Positions 1 to 12,975 of a DNA stretch of 64,000 nucleotides are shown here, one piece after another. The translations under genes were made by a program, and so were the position numbers. Location: the NCBI GenBank assembly GCA_043228905.1, contig JBHGNT010000007.1, positions 6,944,001 through 7,008,000 on the forward strand, given 5' to 3'. A model generated the notes under the pieces. That model searched no databases. It was not told the DNA's origin and saw only the letters and a program-made list of their open reading frames with translations. The DNA is from Azolla caroliniana. Lineage: Eukaryota > Polypodiophyta. Numbering within the stretch: position 1 is the first letter of the stretch; every line of letters starts with the position of its first letter.

Positions 1-2463
1 TAAATAGTATGGTTCTGGTTTGATTATGAGGATTTTTGTCGACATGTTTCTTCTAGGTTTAATTGATATTGGTTCTATTGAATTAATTGATATCTGATGA
101 ACGAAGCAAAAAAGAATTTGGATATTGCAGATGTAACTGAATATTTGTTGGTATGTTTGTCCGTACATCTGTGTAAAACTGCTTATATCCTGTGGATTGT
201 TAGCAGTTCAATAATTTAATATTATACCTTCTTAAGTGCATCAAAATACTTAGAACTACCTGTTCTGTTGATGAGATCATCAATTAACCTTAGTTATTGT
301 AAGCTTGATCAAATTCTTTGAGTGAATAAAAGAAAGAAATATTTTAAAACTTCTAATTCTTAGAAAACAAAAGAATCTTTTTATTTTGAAACCACTCTAA
401 TTCTTACAAAAGAAAAAAGATCCTTTTGTATGAAAAGTCCAACAAAAGAATAACAGAAGAAACTGATAGATTTCACTGAAGCCATTTTCTTCTCTGCAAC
501 TCCAAGAAGCAGACTCCAGGTAATCACCAAGTGGGTTCTGAAGGAGGATATGAGGAGGTCCCCACCCTCCTCTTTGTGTATCTATGATTAAATGAGAACT
601 AACAAACAAGAGCCCATGGGCGCTTAGCAATTCATTCACTATATACCCACTAAGTATTGCTCATTGGTTAGAAATTGAACCTATGTCGGAGAGTATTCAT
701 ATTAGATATCTAGAAACTTGAATGGGGCTTCAAATGAACGTGAAATAGTTCTTCAACTGACAAACTGTAGTCTCTGCTCATTTGGTCATTTGTTCCTAGA
801 GTGCTGTTTCACCCAGACTCCACCCTATATTGACAACAAACTTGATCGGGCTGTTGGCATGCAAACAATAGTGGTGGGCTGCTGTAGTATTGCTTGTGGT
901 GGGCTGTAATATCACTTATTTAAGCTGATTCAGGATTGTTTCATCAATCAAATATTCTTTTGAGACGGGGTTGCTCATCAAAATCCCAAATTTACCTCTT
1001 CATAATGGGCCATGGAAGATATTGCGATGAATATAAAACTAAGTAGAGATCTGCTGGGGTCTTTGCGCAGCCCCCATCATCTAAAGAATTAGATAAAACA
1101 CTCATCCACCATATCAAATTATTTCTAAGATCGATCCTTTTCTGACCAAGCAATGATATTGTTTCCCTCCATAACTAACCAAGGTATGACAACTTTATCA
1201 TGCAGAAATTTGCATGTGAATTGATGAGTTTAGATAGACCTTTGTGGAGAAATCATTCGTGTATGTGTAAAGGAGCTGATCTATCACTGAGCTGTAGCCC
1301 TAGGTCAGTTTTGAGAAGCAGTAAGTATTGTATCAATACCCATCAATCCCAAAGAATCTATGACCTTAATTTGTCTCAAAGATAGACAGTTGGGTAAAAG
1401 CTGGAGTGGACTTGTGAATCGTAAATTAATACCATTTTTGGCAAAGGGTAATTTAACTAATAGGAACAGGGCGCTGTTCCTGTATTGCCAACACTCATGC
1501 CTCTCGATGAACCATTTGTAGCACTCATAGCTACAGCTCTGACTTCATTATTAGCCAACAATTGTTGCACTTCGTGAGTAACATTAATCTATAGACCTAC
1601 CAGATTCCATCCCTTAACAGCTAGCAAGTTGTAAATATCCTTCTATACTTATATACAACTTAGCCAAGAAAGGATTGTAGGTTAGTCTCTTACAACTGTA
1701 CGCAATAGTCAATTTGGCCTTCCTCCATGGCGTTCCAAAAGGTAGCCCCAATATCTAACAGAGTATAGTACTTAATACGTTGGATAAATGCTGAATGAGC
1801 AGTACACGAGTCATGGATGACACAGTTAACGATTGAACTACCAGTGCCGTAAGGGAAAATGTACAGTTAATACCATATACATTCTTTGAGTTTCAAGCTG
1901 GCTTATGACCTGATCACGTGAGCCTAGAGCAGAAAGCAAGCATTGGTGTACTGATATAGGGTTCTCCTTTGAAATCCGCGCACCATGCATGCTCCATCAA
2001 ATGACATAAAATAGAGTTCATTTTGGTATAATTGCATTTAGAAATAACCAGTTTCCTTACCCTAAATACTGTACATATCTGGCGAAAGATTATTTCTGTA
2101 CACATTCCACTACAGTGTTTATGGCACAACTCAATAGCATATCTTGAAAACACTATTCATAATTAAGAGTGCACATAATTTGAAGAAAATTTTGACACTA
2201 CATTGTACAAACTTCAACTATTCGATCAGACAAAACTTTGAAGAGTTCATGCAGAAGATTAAAGAGTGAGGTGACTGGTCTTTAAATGTTGTAAACTAAA
2301 CACATCAAAATCTGTAGGAAACCATTGAGCTGAATTCTTACATATATGGATCAAACCAATAAGTGATTTCTCAATGAATTCATAGAGAAAAAAAATAGAT
2401 TGGGCGAAACCTCTTGAACCAATATACATTTTCTAAAGCAAGTTTGGCTATTGGGAGAGAATA
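1..2463. other. AT-rich stretch, no gene supported
   Basis: Only short open frames of 60-80 codons occur here, on both strands, and none resembles a family I know or joins to another by convincing splice sites. No tandem repeat, LTR end or RNA gene was recognised. It may include the 3' flank of the minus-strand gene that begins to the right. Confidence 0.5.
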
Positions 2464-5400
2464 TCAGATCATATATTTTTTGTTATCAGGTAACTCACAG
2501 AATGTGACAAAATTGGGATGATTTAAACTTGAAAATACATATACACAAAGATGCCATTGGGCACACACTGACTTGTTCCTTTCTGGATCTCCATTGGGTC
2601 TCTTTTTAAATACTCCAAATAAGGCTGAGTTAAGGATGAGTGGCATGTCCATTGAAGGTTGGAATACACTAGGAAAATTCCATTTTAGCCACCTTGCTTT
2701 ATTGATAGAACTTGTAATGCTTCACTAATCTCTGGGAATATGTTCTTAAAAAGAAAACGCCACTTGATACACACAAGAATCCACCTATATGCAAACAATG
2801 CACAATATTAGAAATCTACACAGGGAAGAGAATATTAAATTCATTTACTAAAACTAAAATTTTAAAATTTCATGCAACTATTCCAGTGTCTATCAATTAG
2901 CTATGCAAAAAATGTCTACTATAAATGAAAGATGTAGGCACGATTCACTATTTCAATCATTAATGTATTCACATACTTTCAAGCTCATCTATTATAATAA
3001 TGTTTGTATTTAGATAGTAAAAGTCAAAAGCAAGTATTGAGATGAAAACATAAAAAAAATACCCTTTGTTTGAAGAACGTTCCCATTTCCAACTGCTCAC
3101 AAGATCTGGCCATAGCGAGAAGTTATCAATTGGTTGGTCCTTAATAGCTTCCATTATCTGTAAAATCACAAATTTAAGTTTATGATAGATGAAATATGGC
3201 AGCAGCACATAAAAATAAGTGAAGAGCCTGAAGCTTTTCATTTTAAATATCCCCATAAACATTACACTAAAATGCTGTTACCTTGACTCCACAAGAGAGA
3301 CTTGGAAATTTCTGTTAGTTATATGCACACGCAAGGGTCTTGTAAGAGTAGTAAAGGAAAGAGGACAAATAAAATCAAATGAAAAAACAAAGAGTGGTAA
3401 AAGAAAGAGTAAATATTAGATCAAACGACTGGAACAAAGCTTTGGTTCACTATACAAGCTAATGGAATATGAAGACCAAAAGTCTTGGGAGTTTTCTTGC
3501 TAGAACTCAAGAGACAACAACCACTCTTCATGCTACAAATCAATCAAGGGGTAGATATATAGGGTCTCAACAACAACATTGGAAAGGGTGCATACTAGAT
3601 CCTACAATGGCAACTGCATGTTCATCTGAACCCGTCTCATAGCCTTCGGAGTTAAGGTGCTTGGCTAACAAGATTCGCTGGTACCTTGGGTAGTTCTACT
3701 AATTTAGTAAAATTTGTTGTCAAATTATAGACAACATTTTAAGATGTAATCTCACATTCGGTTACATAAACCATATTGTCCTCTTAAGGAGGTGATAATA
3801 TATTTTTCTTTATTTCTTTATGATATCAGGTATTAAATGATATGTTGATTCATGAAAGATATGTAAATCCTCAGAAGAAAATGTACTCTGTTGTGAGATG
3901 GTTGTGGTCTTTATATGTGACTTTCTTATAAAAGTTGTCCATAACCCAGTTAATATATTGTTTCCATCCTCAGGAAAGACCGGAAAAAGAAAGGAAACTT
4001 GTCCCTAGTGTTGTCTCACAATAGTCTTTACAAAAAGCAAAAATAAATGAAGGAAGCAGAATGCAGAGAACCTAAAAAGAAAATACAAAGGAAGACTGTT
4101 GGAGGATAAGTTAAAAGAAATTAGGTTCAAAATACCGACAAATTCGAAGATTCTATTCTAAGAATACTTGGTTTTGACATAAATTAATGTTAAGTACCCC
4201 CCATAGATAACATGATTCATTAAGACATCAGCACCAAGGTAGTCACCAAGCTCAACAGAATGCTAGGAAAAAGAGGGGAAAGAGCAAAAATCTCCTCAAA
4301 GGTTTAGGCCAAATGGCCACCTTAATGTGAAAGAGGCCAAACCTCCTTGTAAAAAGCTATAGGTCACTTTTGTAGCTCTTCTTCTTTCTTAGAGTTTTCT
4401 CTCCTCCTATAACTTAAACTAGAGCTCTCTCATCCCATTCTCTTAATCTTTCACTTGAGCAAGTAGAGTGATTAGGGCTAAGTGATAATTAGCTATACCC
4501 TAATCGCTCCTCTTCTTGTATGGGTGTTTTAGACTCTTATATTAATAGAGATAGGTTCAGTATTATTATAGATACTGTTTGTCTTTACATACAAGCACGA
4601 ATGCTTTACTTTCAAATTTCTTCATTGAGAGTTAATGCGAGAGAGTGCAAGTTAAAGTTCCTGAGGTTAGGGTTGTGAAGCTAAAGGCCCAAGAGTGATT
4701 GACAACCACCTTTCCCCAGTTCGCGACCAATAGGGTATACAACAGACTGAACCCATTGGCTCCCGATATCAGCTTCGAGGCAAAACTCCACCAATTTGCT
4801 CTCAGTGGCGCACACCTTGAGATGACACAACTATGCACATTCTTTCCATCCCATAAATAAATTGCCCATGTTCTTAAGAATATAACGTATTTTGAAAATA
4901 TACACATGATGGAATATACAGAATACTCAAGGCCACAACATGAACTTGACTTTGTCTTACAGACGGTTACAACACTCTCTCCCTCTATACGCACACAATA
5001 CACCACACATATATATCATTCTTCGCTATCTCTCACCATAATATGTTTGCCCTAGGTGTATATATACTTATACATAGAATGGGCCATTTACAAATGTAGC
5101 CACTAATCAGCTACTGCCGAATCCGGCTTCGGCTCTCTACCAGCCTTCATCCAATTCAGCTCTCTTCCGATCCGGGATCCGACTCTCTGACCGAATCCAG
5201 AGCACCGTGGAAGGCATCCAGTAAGCTACGGGATGGGAATGGCCCATAGATAAGAATAGTGTGTACGCCTTATGTCAACTACATGAGACATATGTAGATG
5301 AGAAGCGACGGCGCACAGATGATGTGGCCGGACCATTGAAGACACCGGAGAGCTGGAACTCCAAACAGAAGAAAAAATACTACATAATCTTTCTATAAAC

Positions 5401-7199
5401 ATTAGTTACCTCATCAGTGCGAATGACATTTGTATTGTACAGAATCTCCCTTGTGGTTCTGTCATTTAATCCTTTGACCTGGTCATGCATCAGTGAAACG
5501 TGCTGGGTTACTTATCTGAAGCTCTTATTGACATTAAGCCTTTCTGCTTTTGTTCGAAGGGAAAACTGTTTCTTGATATGAGAGTTTAGGATTCCAGTAA
5601 GGACATGTGAGGTGAAGTAATATTACCTTTACAGAGAGTCCAAGTACGTCACCAGTTTTTGTCTCATATATTGAACCATTGTCAGGAGATTGTAATACCT
5701 GAATAACAAAAAGCGTCTTCTGTTGGAGTTTCTTTAACCATAACCAAAAGATTTGTTATGCGTCTTCAATTTCAACCCATATACATTTCCAACTATTTAT
5801 TGTAAGATGATGACATTTAATATCGTGTTTGATGTTTGTCATAGAGATATGACAGAAATAATTAGAATATAGGGGTGAGAATTATGGAAAAACTCAGGTA
5901 TTTGAGAGCTTTTTGTTATGACTAATATTAACATACTATATGCCCGTACTAAGAAACATAAACGCACCAGCTCTGCCAACATGTTAGAAGACTGAGAGCC
6001 CAAGAGATTTCCATTCTCAAATGTTATATCATCCAATTTCTGGTTGAATGAAAAATAATGTATAGCAGCCTGTGATAGTCCGCCAGATGTGCCACTCACT
6101 TCCAACAGTTTATGTGCCTGTAATTATGAAAGCTTATATATTCAAATTTAATTCAATAACATCAGTAATTCATATAGTGTCGACCAACATCATTATTTTC
6201 TTTAACATACATCACAACATTAACCTCTGCTTTCTTCTCTTTATATTATTCATGCCGTTCTAGACAGTCAGACTCATGAGGCACTTCTCTAGATAATCTC
6301 TCATTGAGTTTAAATTATCTGGTGTCATACATCTCTTTTGTATATGTCACCACATGTAACTTAACATAATTTCTTTCTTTACTGACTTTATCATCAATCT
6401 TACTAGATCTAACTTATTTGAACTCATAGGATTTTGGTTTTTTGGAAATGTTTACCTAACATTTCATTTCATTTCTCAAGTGTATTGGATTGTATTACGA
6501 ATAAGGGAAAGGAAATTACTCGAGCCTACAAAATTACAATGAGGGATTTCTTTATTATTACTAAATACCATAGCTAAACTCCGAGCTGAGCCACAGAGGT
6601 ATGATGCATTTCATTTCTCAAGTGTATTGGATTGTATTACGAAGAAGGGAAAGGAAATTACTGGAGTCTACAAAATTGCAATGAGGGATTTCTTTATTAT
6701 TACTAAACACCATAGCTAAACTCCGAGCTGAGCCACAGAGGTATGATGCATTTCATTTCTCAAGTGTATTGGATTGTATTACGAAGAAAAGAAAGGAAAT
6801 TACTGGAGCCTACAAAATTGCAATGAGGGATTTCTTTATTATTACTAAACACCATAGCTAAACTCCGAGCTGAACCACAGAGGTATGATGCATTTGCAAG
6901 AATACTGAGAACCAGTTCGAACAAAGAACATTAAGGAAAGGGGATAGTTGCTAACTCTTCTTCTTCTAAGAATGAATGCATGGAATCTACCAACACAAGT
7001 CAATATTCCATTTCATTGCCAATTTCAAACCATCTGCAACAATTTATTAGGACACCCATCTATACCAAATCAAATGTTCCTCTCAACTATACAAGAATAA
7101 GTTTAATTCATATATAAACAAATGTACCTTGCTATTAACAAGGAGATCAACTTGGAAGAGTGCAAATTTTCTCAACGGGTTCAATGTCACATCCTTTCC
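2464..7199 (-). CDS. unrecognised multi-exon plant gene, partial
   Basis: I do not recognise the protein. Exons on the minus strand, in order of translation: 7199-7128 (24 codons, starts GKDVTLNPLRK), 6117-5968 (50 codons, contains LEVSGTSGGLSQ), 5698-5627 (24 codons, contains SIYETKTGDVLGL), 5478-5410 (23 codons, contains GLNDRTTREIL), then 3157-3063 (ends SSWKWERSSNKG) and possibly a last exon 2668-2464 that ends in TGA. The first four have clean AG acceptors and GT donors and all begin and end in phase 0. The exon at 3157-3063 ends in phase 2, which fits the next acceptor at 2668. The predicted sequence is soluble, with alternating beta-like stretches, no obvious membrane segment and no catalytic motif I can name. 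The 5' part was not found; LINE debris lies upstream. It could instead be the 3' end of a longer gene reaching into the coiled-coil gene to the right, but that gene has its own stop at 13575. The two left-most exons are least certain. Confidence 0.5.
3421..3720. repeat. interspersed repeat, related to 12110-12190
   Basis: The stretch beginning with an ATGGAATATGA-like sequence near 3464 and running to CTAGAACTCAAGAGACA near 3515 recurs, diverged, at about 12128-12183. Both copies lie near other transposon debris. No coding product is visible. A partial LINE or LTR origin is possible. Confidence 0.35.
3738..3820 (+). repeat. degenerate LINE-type 3' tail
   Basis: A TTAAGATGTAATCTC start, a GGTTACATAAACCATATTG middle and a TAATATATTTTTCTTTATTTC end parallel the better-preserved copies at 7239-7315 and 7438-7515. 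The central hairpin is decayed. It is read as an isolated 3' end of a LINE-like element. Confidence 0.4.
6465..6890. repeat. 142-bp tandem repeat, three copies
   Basis: Units start at 6465, 6607 and 6749 with CATTTCATTTCTCAAG and end with GGTATGATG, an exact period of 142 bp with only a few substitutions between copies. The array lies in the intron between exons 7199-7128 and 6117-5968 of the unrecognised gene. The high similarity implies recent expansion. Confidence 0.9.
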
Positions 7200-7238
7200 C
7201 TAAACATAATGATCTCTCTCTCTCTCTCTCTCTCTCTC

Positions 7239-7530
7239 TTAAGATGTAATCTCTTATTTGGTCTTATAGGCCATTTTGGCCTATTAAAAGACGTTAATAT
7301 ATCTTTCTTCTTTCTTCTTCTTTCTCTATCAATGTCTAAAACCAGATTCTTTAGTCTCTTTTTATCTTATCTACTTTTATATTTACATAGAAATGCTTAT
7401 TTTATTTTGATTTGTTGTTATCAAAGACAAGACAACACTTAAAATATAATCTCTTGCTTGATCTGATAGGTTATTTTGGCCTCTTAAAAGACGTTAATAC
7501 ATATTTCTTTCTTTCTTTCTTTTCTCTCTC
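7239..7530 (+). repeat. two LINE 3'-tail copies in tandem
   Basis: Copy 1 (7239-7315) and copy 2 (7438-7515) share CTTAARATRTAATCTCTT, then a TTTTGGCCT core, then AAAAGACGTTAATA and a TTTC-rich tail. In copy 1 the core TAGGCCA-TTT-TGGCCTA at 7266-7282 is a perfect 7-bp stem with a 3-nt loop. CT microsatellites flank both. They look like 3' ends of LINE insertions. Confidence 0.6.
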
Positions 7531-7779
7531 CCTCTCTCTCTCTCTCTCTCATTGTGCACTCTCCCTTGCAAATTTGCAATGCTCATGGGTAAAATTCCAC
7601 ACATACTCTGTAAAAATGTTTTACTTTTAAATCACTCACTCTCTCCAACTATGTACTTTTGATTGCAATGTTTATTGGTAAACTTCTTGAACGTCAAAAG
7701 TCACCAATCAATTCCACACGTACAATGTAAAAAAAATCACTTTTGGTCCCGTTGGTCATATTGACCACTGAGGACAATA

Positions 7780-8420
7780 ATAAAAGTTTATAAGGGCATT
7801 GGAAGAGTTTTGCATGTATACCAAATTGAGTGTCAATAGCTCTAAAACAAAGACTACGCTTGTGTAAGAGACAAAATAAGGGTAAACCATGCATTATGTA
7901 CAATAATGAACCACTTGAAACTATGAAAAGCTTCAAATACCTTGGCCTTAACGTTCATTCCAATAATAGATGGAATGAATGTGTTACTCACCGTTTAGAG
8001 GCGGGAAAAAGAGCATATTATGCATTTGAGAACACATGCAATCATGGAGAAACCAAGTGTTGGGTCTTCAAGAAATATGGGGTGAAAGTATATTGGAGCA
8101 GTAGCATCCCTAAGTCCACTGAAAAAGTTTAAGAATGTCCAAAAACATTTTCTTACAAAGTTTCTCCAAAGTACAAAACAAACACCATACACCCTCCTAC
8201 TTCTTAGGATAGCATCACTTCCCATTGAAATGTTGTCCATGGAAAGGGTTGTTGAATAAACGCTTAAGGTTTAAAAAAATCCCACGTCGACTTCCTAGAA
8301 TCACACAAGAAGCAAGTAAAAAGATGTAAAAGACACATAAAGCAAAAATTTGTGTTCTAATTAGATGCAAGATATGGAACAATGTTTTGGATGATGGGAT
8401 GCAACACACTTGCTTCACGA
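7780..8420 (+). pseudogene. LINE reverse transcriptase fragment (thumb region)
   Basis: Translated pieces such as VNSSKTK and FKYLGLNVHSNNRWNE followed by RLEAGKRAYYAFEN match the region just after the catalytic motif in plant LINE reverse transcriptases. The same block is present in the copy at 25290-25480 (VNSSKTKIM). Frames shift several times between 7830 and 8260, and the fingers and palm are missing. It is a dead fragment, truncated on the left, where a hairpin sequence typical of LINE 3' ends (7754-7766) abuts it. Confidence 0.75.
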
Positions 8421-8989
8421 TGCATCAATAGATTCCTCTATGAATGAGGCCCGTTTGCAACATTAATGTATCATGAGATGGAGAAATTGTAGAGGCTCAC
8501 ACTTCACACGTTATACTACTATGTTGCACCTACCTACAAAACCATATTGTTTATTAAATGGAGAAACCACACATATCAATACATGTTCAAGCCCAACTTG
8601 TTGTCTACCATCCGAACCATTGATTCTATGCAACTTAGCTCACACTCACTATGATACGAGACGAGGTGTTAGGGCACAAGAGATGAGAGTAGCCAATTAT
8701 GCACACTTCACCCTAAACAAGTATCACACTGCAATAAAATGCTTTGCCCTTGATCACATTCGACTATGCATTCCACAAATTTTAGCCAAACTCAATCCTT
8801 GCATGTATTTCCCACATAGTCACAATGTGCACTTTCAATTGCAACATTCGTTAGTAAAGTTCTTGAACATTGAGAGCCACTACTCACTCTCACATGTATT
8901 ACATGAAAATGTATTTTTTGTCTCATAGGTCATATTTCCCTAATGACAGATGATTGTCCAATTTCTATGGGTCCTACTACAGTTGGAAC
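8421..8989 (+). other. probable 3' remainder of the LINE fragment
   Basis: A 151-codon frame at 8473-8928 is open but matches nothing I recognise. It sits where the LINE C-terminal region would be. Its end near 8920 resembles the hairpin-type 3' tails of other LINE pieces in the window (CATAGGTCATATTTCCC). I do not regard it as a host gene. Confidence 0.35.
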
Positions 8990-11650
8990 TTATCAGAATG
9001 TGTAAGTCAACGATCATGTAATGGTGTTAGATTTGATGCGTGATTTAGAAGATTGTGTTATGTCAGATTATGGTAGGCTTCTTATATACAAGCTTGAATG
9101 CACGAAATTGCATATTCTAAATGGTACCCATGTGTTTCTAATGACTAATGTTTTGACATGTCTTCTAACCTCAAGTGGGGGAAGTGTTGTTCACTATGTA
9201 TTGGTGAAAGTATGCGATGCATCCATATTGAATAAATTCAATATTGGCCCATTGTCACTTGACTCAGACCACAAGCCCTTATACTTGCATTAGAGTACAA
9301 AAGGAAAAGAGGTACATTATGTGACCTCGCTATCAAAAGGATATGCCAATGAGGTTGAGAGTTATGTCATGAATCTCTCCCTTAAGAAAGATGTGAAAAA
9401 AAATTGGGAGCAATTGAAAGATGACAGTCTCAAAGTAGGGTATCAATAATTTAGAGCATGTCCAGGTGGATATCGAATGCTTTGTTTGCCATGCAATGCT
9501 TGGTTTGGTGAAGGATGCAAGGCTCATCCCAAAAAGTTCAAGCCTACAAAAGATAAAAATGAGAAAACCCTAACATTGTATCAATATTGAAGAATGGTGA
9601 GGAAGAAGAGGCAATACTATCAAATACAAGAGACGAAGAAAACACAAATGTTTAAACTCTAACCAAAGTTAGCATGGAGACAACTCAAGGCCAAAAAGAT
9701 TTAATTGACGATTTCACCGATGAAGAGATGGAACAATATGTATGTAAGATTTATATGAATGATGGGATAATGCCTATGACAATGAGTATTGAAACACTAC
9801 ATAAGACATGCGTATCTTTTGAAGATCTTAATAGAGGGGCTAAAAGGATGTTTAATGGCAAACCGATGGATGCAACTTCAATGACAAGTGAGCTCTTGAG
9901 ATGGACAAGACCACAAACTTGTCAATGGATAGAAACTATCATGGACCAAGCTATCAAGCAAGGTTTCCCCGAAGATTGGCTCATGAATTGGATTAAACCA
10001 ATCCATAAAGGAGGAGATAAAAATTTGATATCCAACAACAAACTATCATGGTTAGTTCAATTATGGCCAAGTTATATAGCACTGTCATGGAACAAAAGAT
10101 TAGCTCATGGGCTGAACATCATCACAAACGAGCACTCAGTCATGCAAGCTATAGACCAAAACATACAACTACCGATCATTTGGTTGTATTAAGCATTATC
10201 ATGGAAGAAGGTTGACTTCAAGAGAAAATGTAATGTTGTTGTTTTGTGGCCTTCAAGAAAGCCTTTAACATTGTACCAAGGAGTGATCATTGAAAAAGAA
10301 TAAATGAGATCGGAATGCCATCAGAGTATAAAGCAACTATAGCACAATTGTATGAGCAATTAGGTGCCAATTGAAAATGGAGTGGTTTCTCCAAGAACTT
10401 TTTGAGCATAATGGGGTCAAGCAAGGATGCCCACGCTCTCTCTCTCTCTCTTTGGTCTCTGCATCAATAAACTTGAAGAAATAATAAAGAAGGTTGCAAA
10501 AGAAGAAAAATTGGATGGCCCTAAACTCATGCATGAGCTTATTTTCACACCTATATGCTGATGATGCTGTTTTATTCTCATATAGTTTGGATGGTATGCA
10601 ACACTTAACGTATTGACACCTTCAGTCAAATCAGCGAGCTAACTGTTAATGTGAAGAAAAGCAAATTGGTAGCAAAAAGGCAATAAAACAGGGACACTAT
10701 CCCACTTTTACATACAAAAAAGAACCAATAAAAGTGGTGCAAAGACTCAAATATCTTGGTATTAATGTCCCATTGACAAATAGGTGGAATGTATGTTAGG
10801 AGTCTAGACTTCAATCAGGTTGGAATAGTTATTATATGTTTGAGAATCAAAGCAATCACAGTGATACTCGAGTATGGGACGTGAGATTGATGCTATTGTA
10901 TCCTATGGTCCCCCAAATGTTGCTTTATGGAGTGGACATGTAGGGTGCCACTATCTCACTTAGTGCATGGAATGAAATAGAGAAAATCCCAAAAATGTTC
11001 TTACGTAGACAATTGGGGTAAAATCCTCAACTTCCTATCTTATCATACTACGGTGCTCCGCCATAGAAGTACTAGCCATGCAAAAAGTAGACAAGTATGT
11101 CACAAAAGTCAAGAATATGCCTGATCATAGACTGCCCAAACAAGATTTAAACATAGGATGCAAGGTGCAAAAAACAAATAAGAGCAAAATAGTCTCATGT
11201 GGCTGGGTGCTTGACATTATGAAATGGTTTATGAGATGGGGAATAAAAGATCTATTGGAGTCTTCGTGTGATGCTTTGAAGTATGTGATCATTGAGGATA
11301 GATTAAGACAGGCACTAAGGATGAAGTGACAAGATGCTAAAATGTCGAAATTGGAAGATTACATTGCAAATATTCAACAACAATGTTGGCCCCCATACAA
11401 GGAAAAAATGCCAGAATATCTCACTACTCCAATGAGCCTTGGTTCTCAAAGAGCTTTAAAACTTCGTTGAACTTGCTCATACAAGTCAGGTGTTGAGGTA
11501 TCATCATGGCATCATCACCCAAAAATGAGGATATGCAAGGTACGAATGAAAACCTAGAGGATGAATATTACTTACTTATTGCATGCTCAGTGTATAAGGT
11601 AATTCCTCAGAAATATAATGACTTGTTAGATGGGTATGATAATGTAAGTG
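8990..11650 (+). mobile_element. decayed non-LTR retrotransposon (LINE), long copy
   Basis: This is the most complete LINE in the window. 9021-9290 encodes the end of an APE-type endonuclease: the C-terminal sequence PLSLDSDHKPLYL carries the conserved SDH. 9300-9660 is the linker with an in-frame stop and frame changes. 9674-10960 is reverse transcriptase. 11040-11650 is the C-terminal region, and a homologous 3' piece lies at 29760-30170. Many stops and frameshifts make it non-functional. ORF1 and the 5' part of the endonuclease are absent, so it is 5'-truncated or decayed. No target-site duplication could be assigned. Confidence 0.85.
9674..10960 (+). pseudogene. LINE reverse transcriptase domain, frameshifted
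   Basis: The first 172-codon frame (9674-10192) shows the fingers region, with WIKPIHKGGDKN near its end. From about 10030 the better family match switches to another frame (IMAKLYSTVMEQK). After a CT microsatellite that interrupts the QGCP region near 10440, the palm resumes with FGLCINKLEEI. The catalytic box reads L-Y-A-D-D at 10551-10565, so the aspartates survive although the frame just before them is shifted. The following LKYLGINVPLTNRW is the post-catalytic block. Stops occur throughout. Confidence 0.8.
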
Positions 11651-12544
11651 TCATACTCAAATTTCCATCATGACGGGTGCGTGCATTATTTTCACATCAA
11701 GAGTTTTTACTACAGAGTAGTAACCTCCTTTCTTAGGAAGGAATCGTGTACAAGATACATTGATCTGGTCCCATAGGTCAAAATTGGCCTCATCATGAAC
11801 AATACAATACATATTCTGTTCTCGCTCGATAGGAAGATGGCCCACTATAAGGCACATTTTTTACATGTATTGGAGGATGGATTCGTCATCAGGCCCTCTT
11901 CTATGGGCACACATCTATCCCATGTGCTACACAATGTGATAGGGCAGTTGTGGACCTTTTCATGTTAGTTAGAGATACATGTGCATCTCTAGAAGAAAGA
12001 ATCTACCAACTGTGTGATCAGGGATTGGAACTTGAAAAACATTGTTTGCCAATGTACTTTTTTTTATGAAATAATAGAGATACCATTGCCTCTTTAACCA
12101 AGGCTTTGGCGCACTACTCAAAGTAATGGAATATGAGAACCAACGATGGTTGGGACTGCTCTTTCTAGAACTCAAGAGACATAGAGAGAAGTTGTTGAAG
12201 GACAATATTACAACCACACAATTTCACCAACAAAGAACAATCACAACTTTCTTTGGCCACATCACTCTTACTTGGTTGGGTTCAAAATAAGGCAAGACGG
12301 CCTATTGATAGTATTCAACCTTATCTCATTACTAACATGAGTATTAACTCTCGTAGAGCCCTAGCATTCCTTCACACTCGATCACACAAGTTAGGTATGA
12401 CTTGAGTGTCACACTAAAGAGAACACCTAGAAGATTGAGCTCATATGTCTATGCCTTAATCACACATCAAGACTTTGTGCTTTGAAGAATGAATATCCCT
12501 TGTAAGGAAGGACACACACATCAAGAAAACTTGTTTACTTTGGG

Positions 12545-12600
12545 TCTCATGGGTCAATATTGACCTCTCTATGGACACCAAAAAAATCTAATCTAATCTA
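12545..12600 (+). repeat. LINE-type 3' tail with AATCT repeats
   Basis: GGTCAATATTGACC at 12552-12565 is a perfect 14-bp palindrome. It is followed after about 25 bp by tandem TCTAA units. Hairpin plus short-repeat tail is the arrangement seen at other LINE ends in this window. Confidence 0.5.
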
Positions 12601-12894
12601 CTAGTCAATCAAGGGCCAAATGGGATCCCAACCAGGACATTGCAAAGCGGTTACAACAGATCAGGCAATAGCAACTTGTTACGCACATAGGCCCCAACTT
12701 CGTGGACCTCAACCTCACCAACCTTGTCATTAAAATGAAGGCAATTACCTCCTGCCATTGCAAGTGCTTACCTGATTCAGAAATCTTTCATCCTGAATCA
12801 ACCTATGCTAGAGATCTTTCGAAGAAAAAATCAGAATCTATCTAACTTGAGACTCTTACATGTATACACTTTGGCGTTATGGTGTAAACCATAA

Positions 12895-12975
12895 ATGCAA
12901 GAAATAAAAAATGTCAATGTCTTTTTACGATGCCAAAATTACCTATAAGTCCAAACAAGAGATTACATCTTAATA
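12895..12975 (-). repeat. LINE-type 3' tail, inverted orientation
   Basis: The reverse complement reads ATTAAGATGTAATCTCTTG, then CTTATAGGTAATTTTGGC, then AAAAAGACATTGAC and a T-rich tail. This matches the plus-strand copy at 7239-7315 along its whole length, with substitutions in the stem. Confidence 0.55.

Noticed and set aside
4632-5006. 124-codon minus-strand frame as an exon of the unrecognised gene
   Set aside because: It has no splice sites in phase with neighbouring exons, and its cysteine- and serine-rich composition is unlike the other exons.
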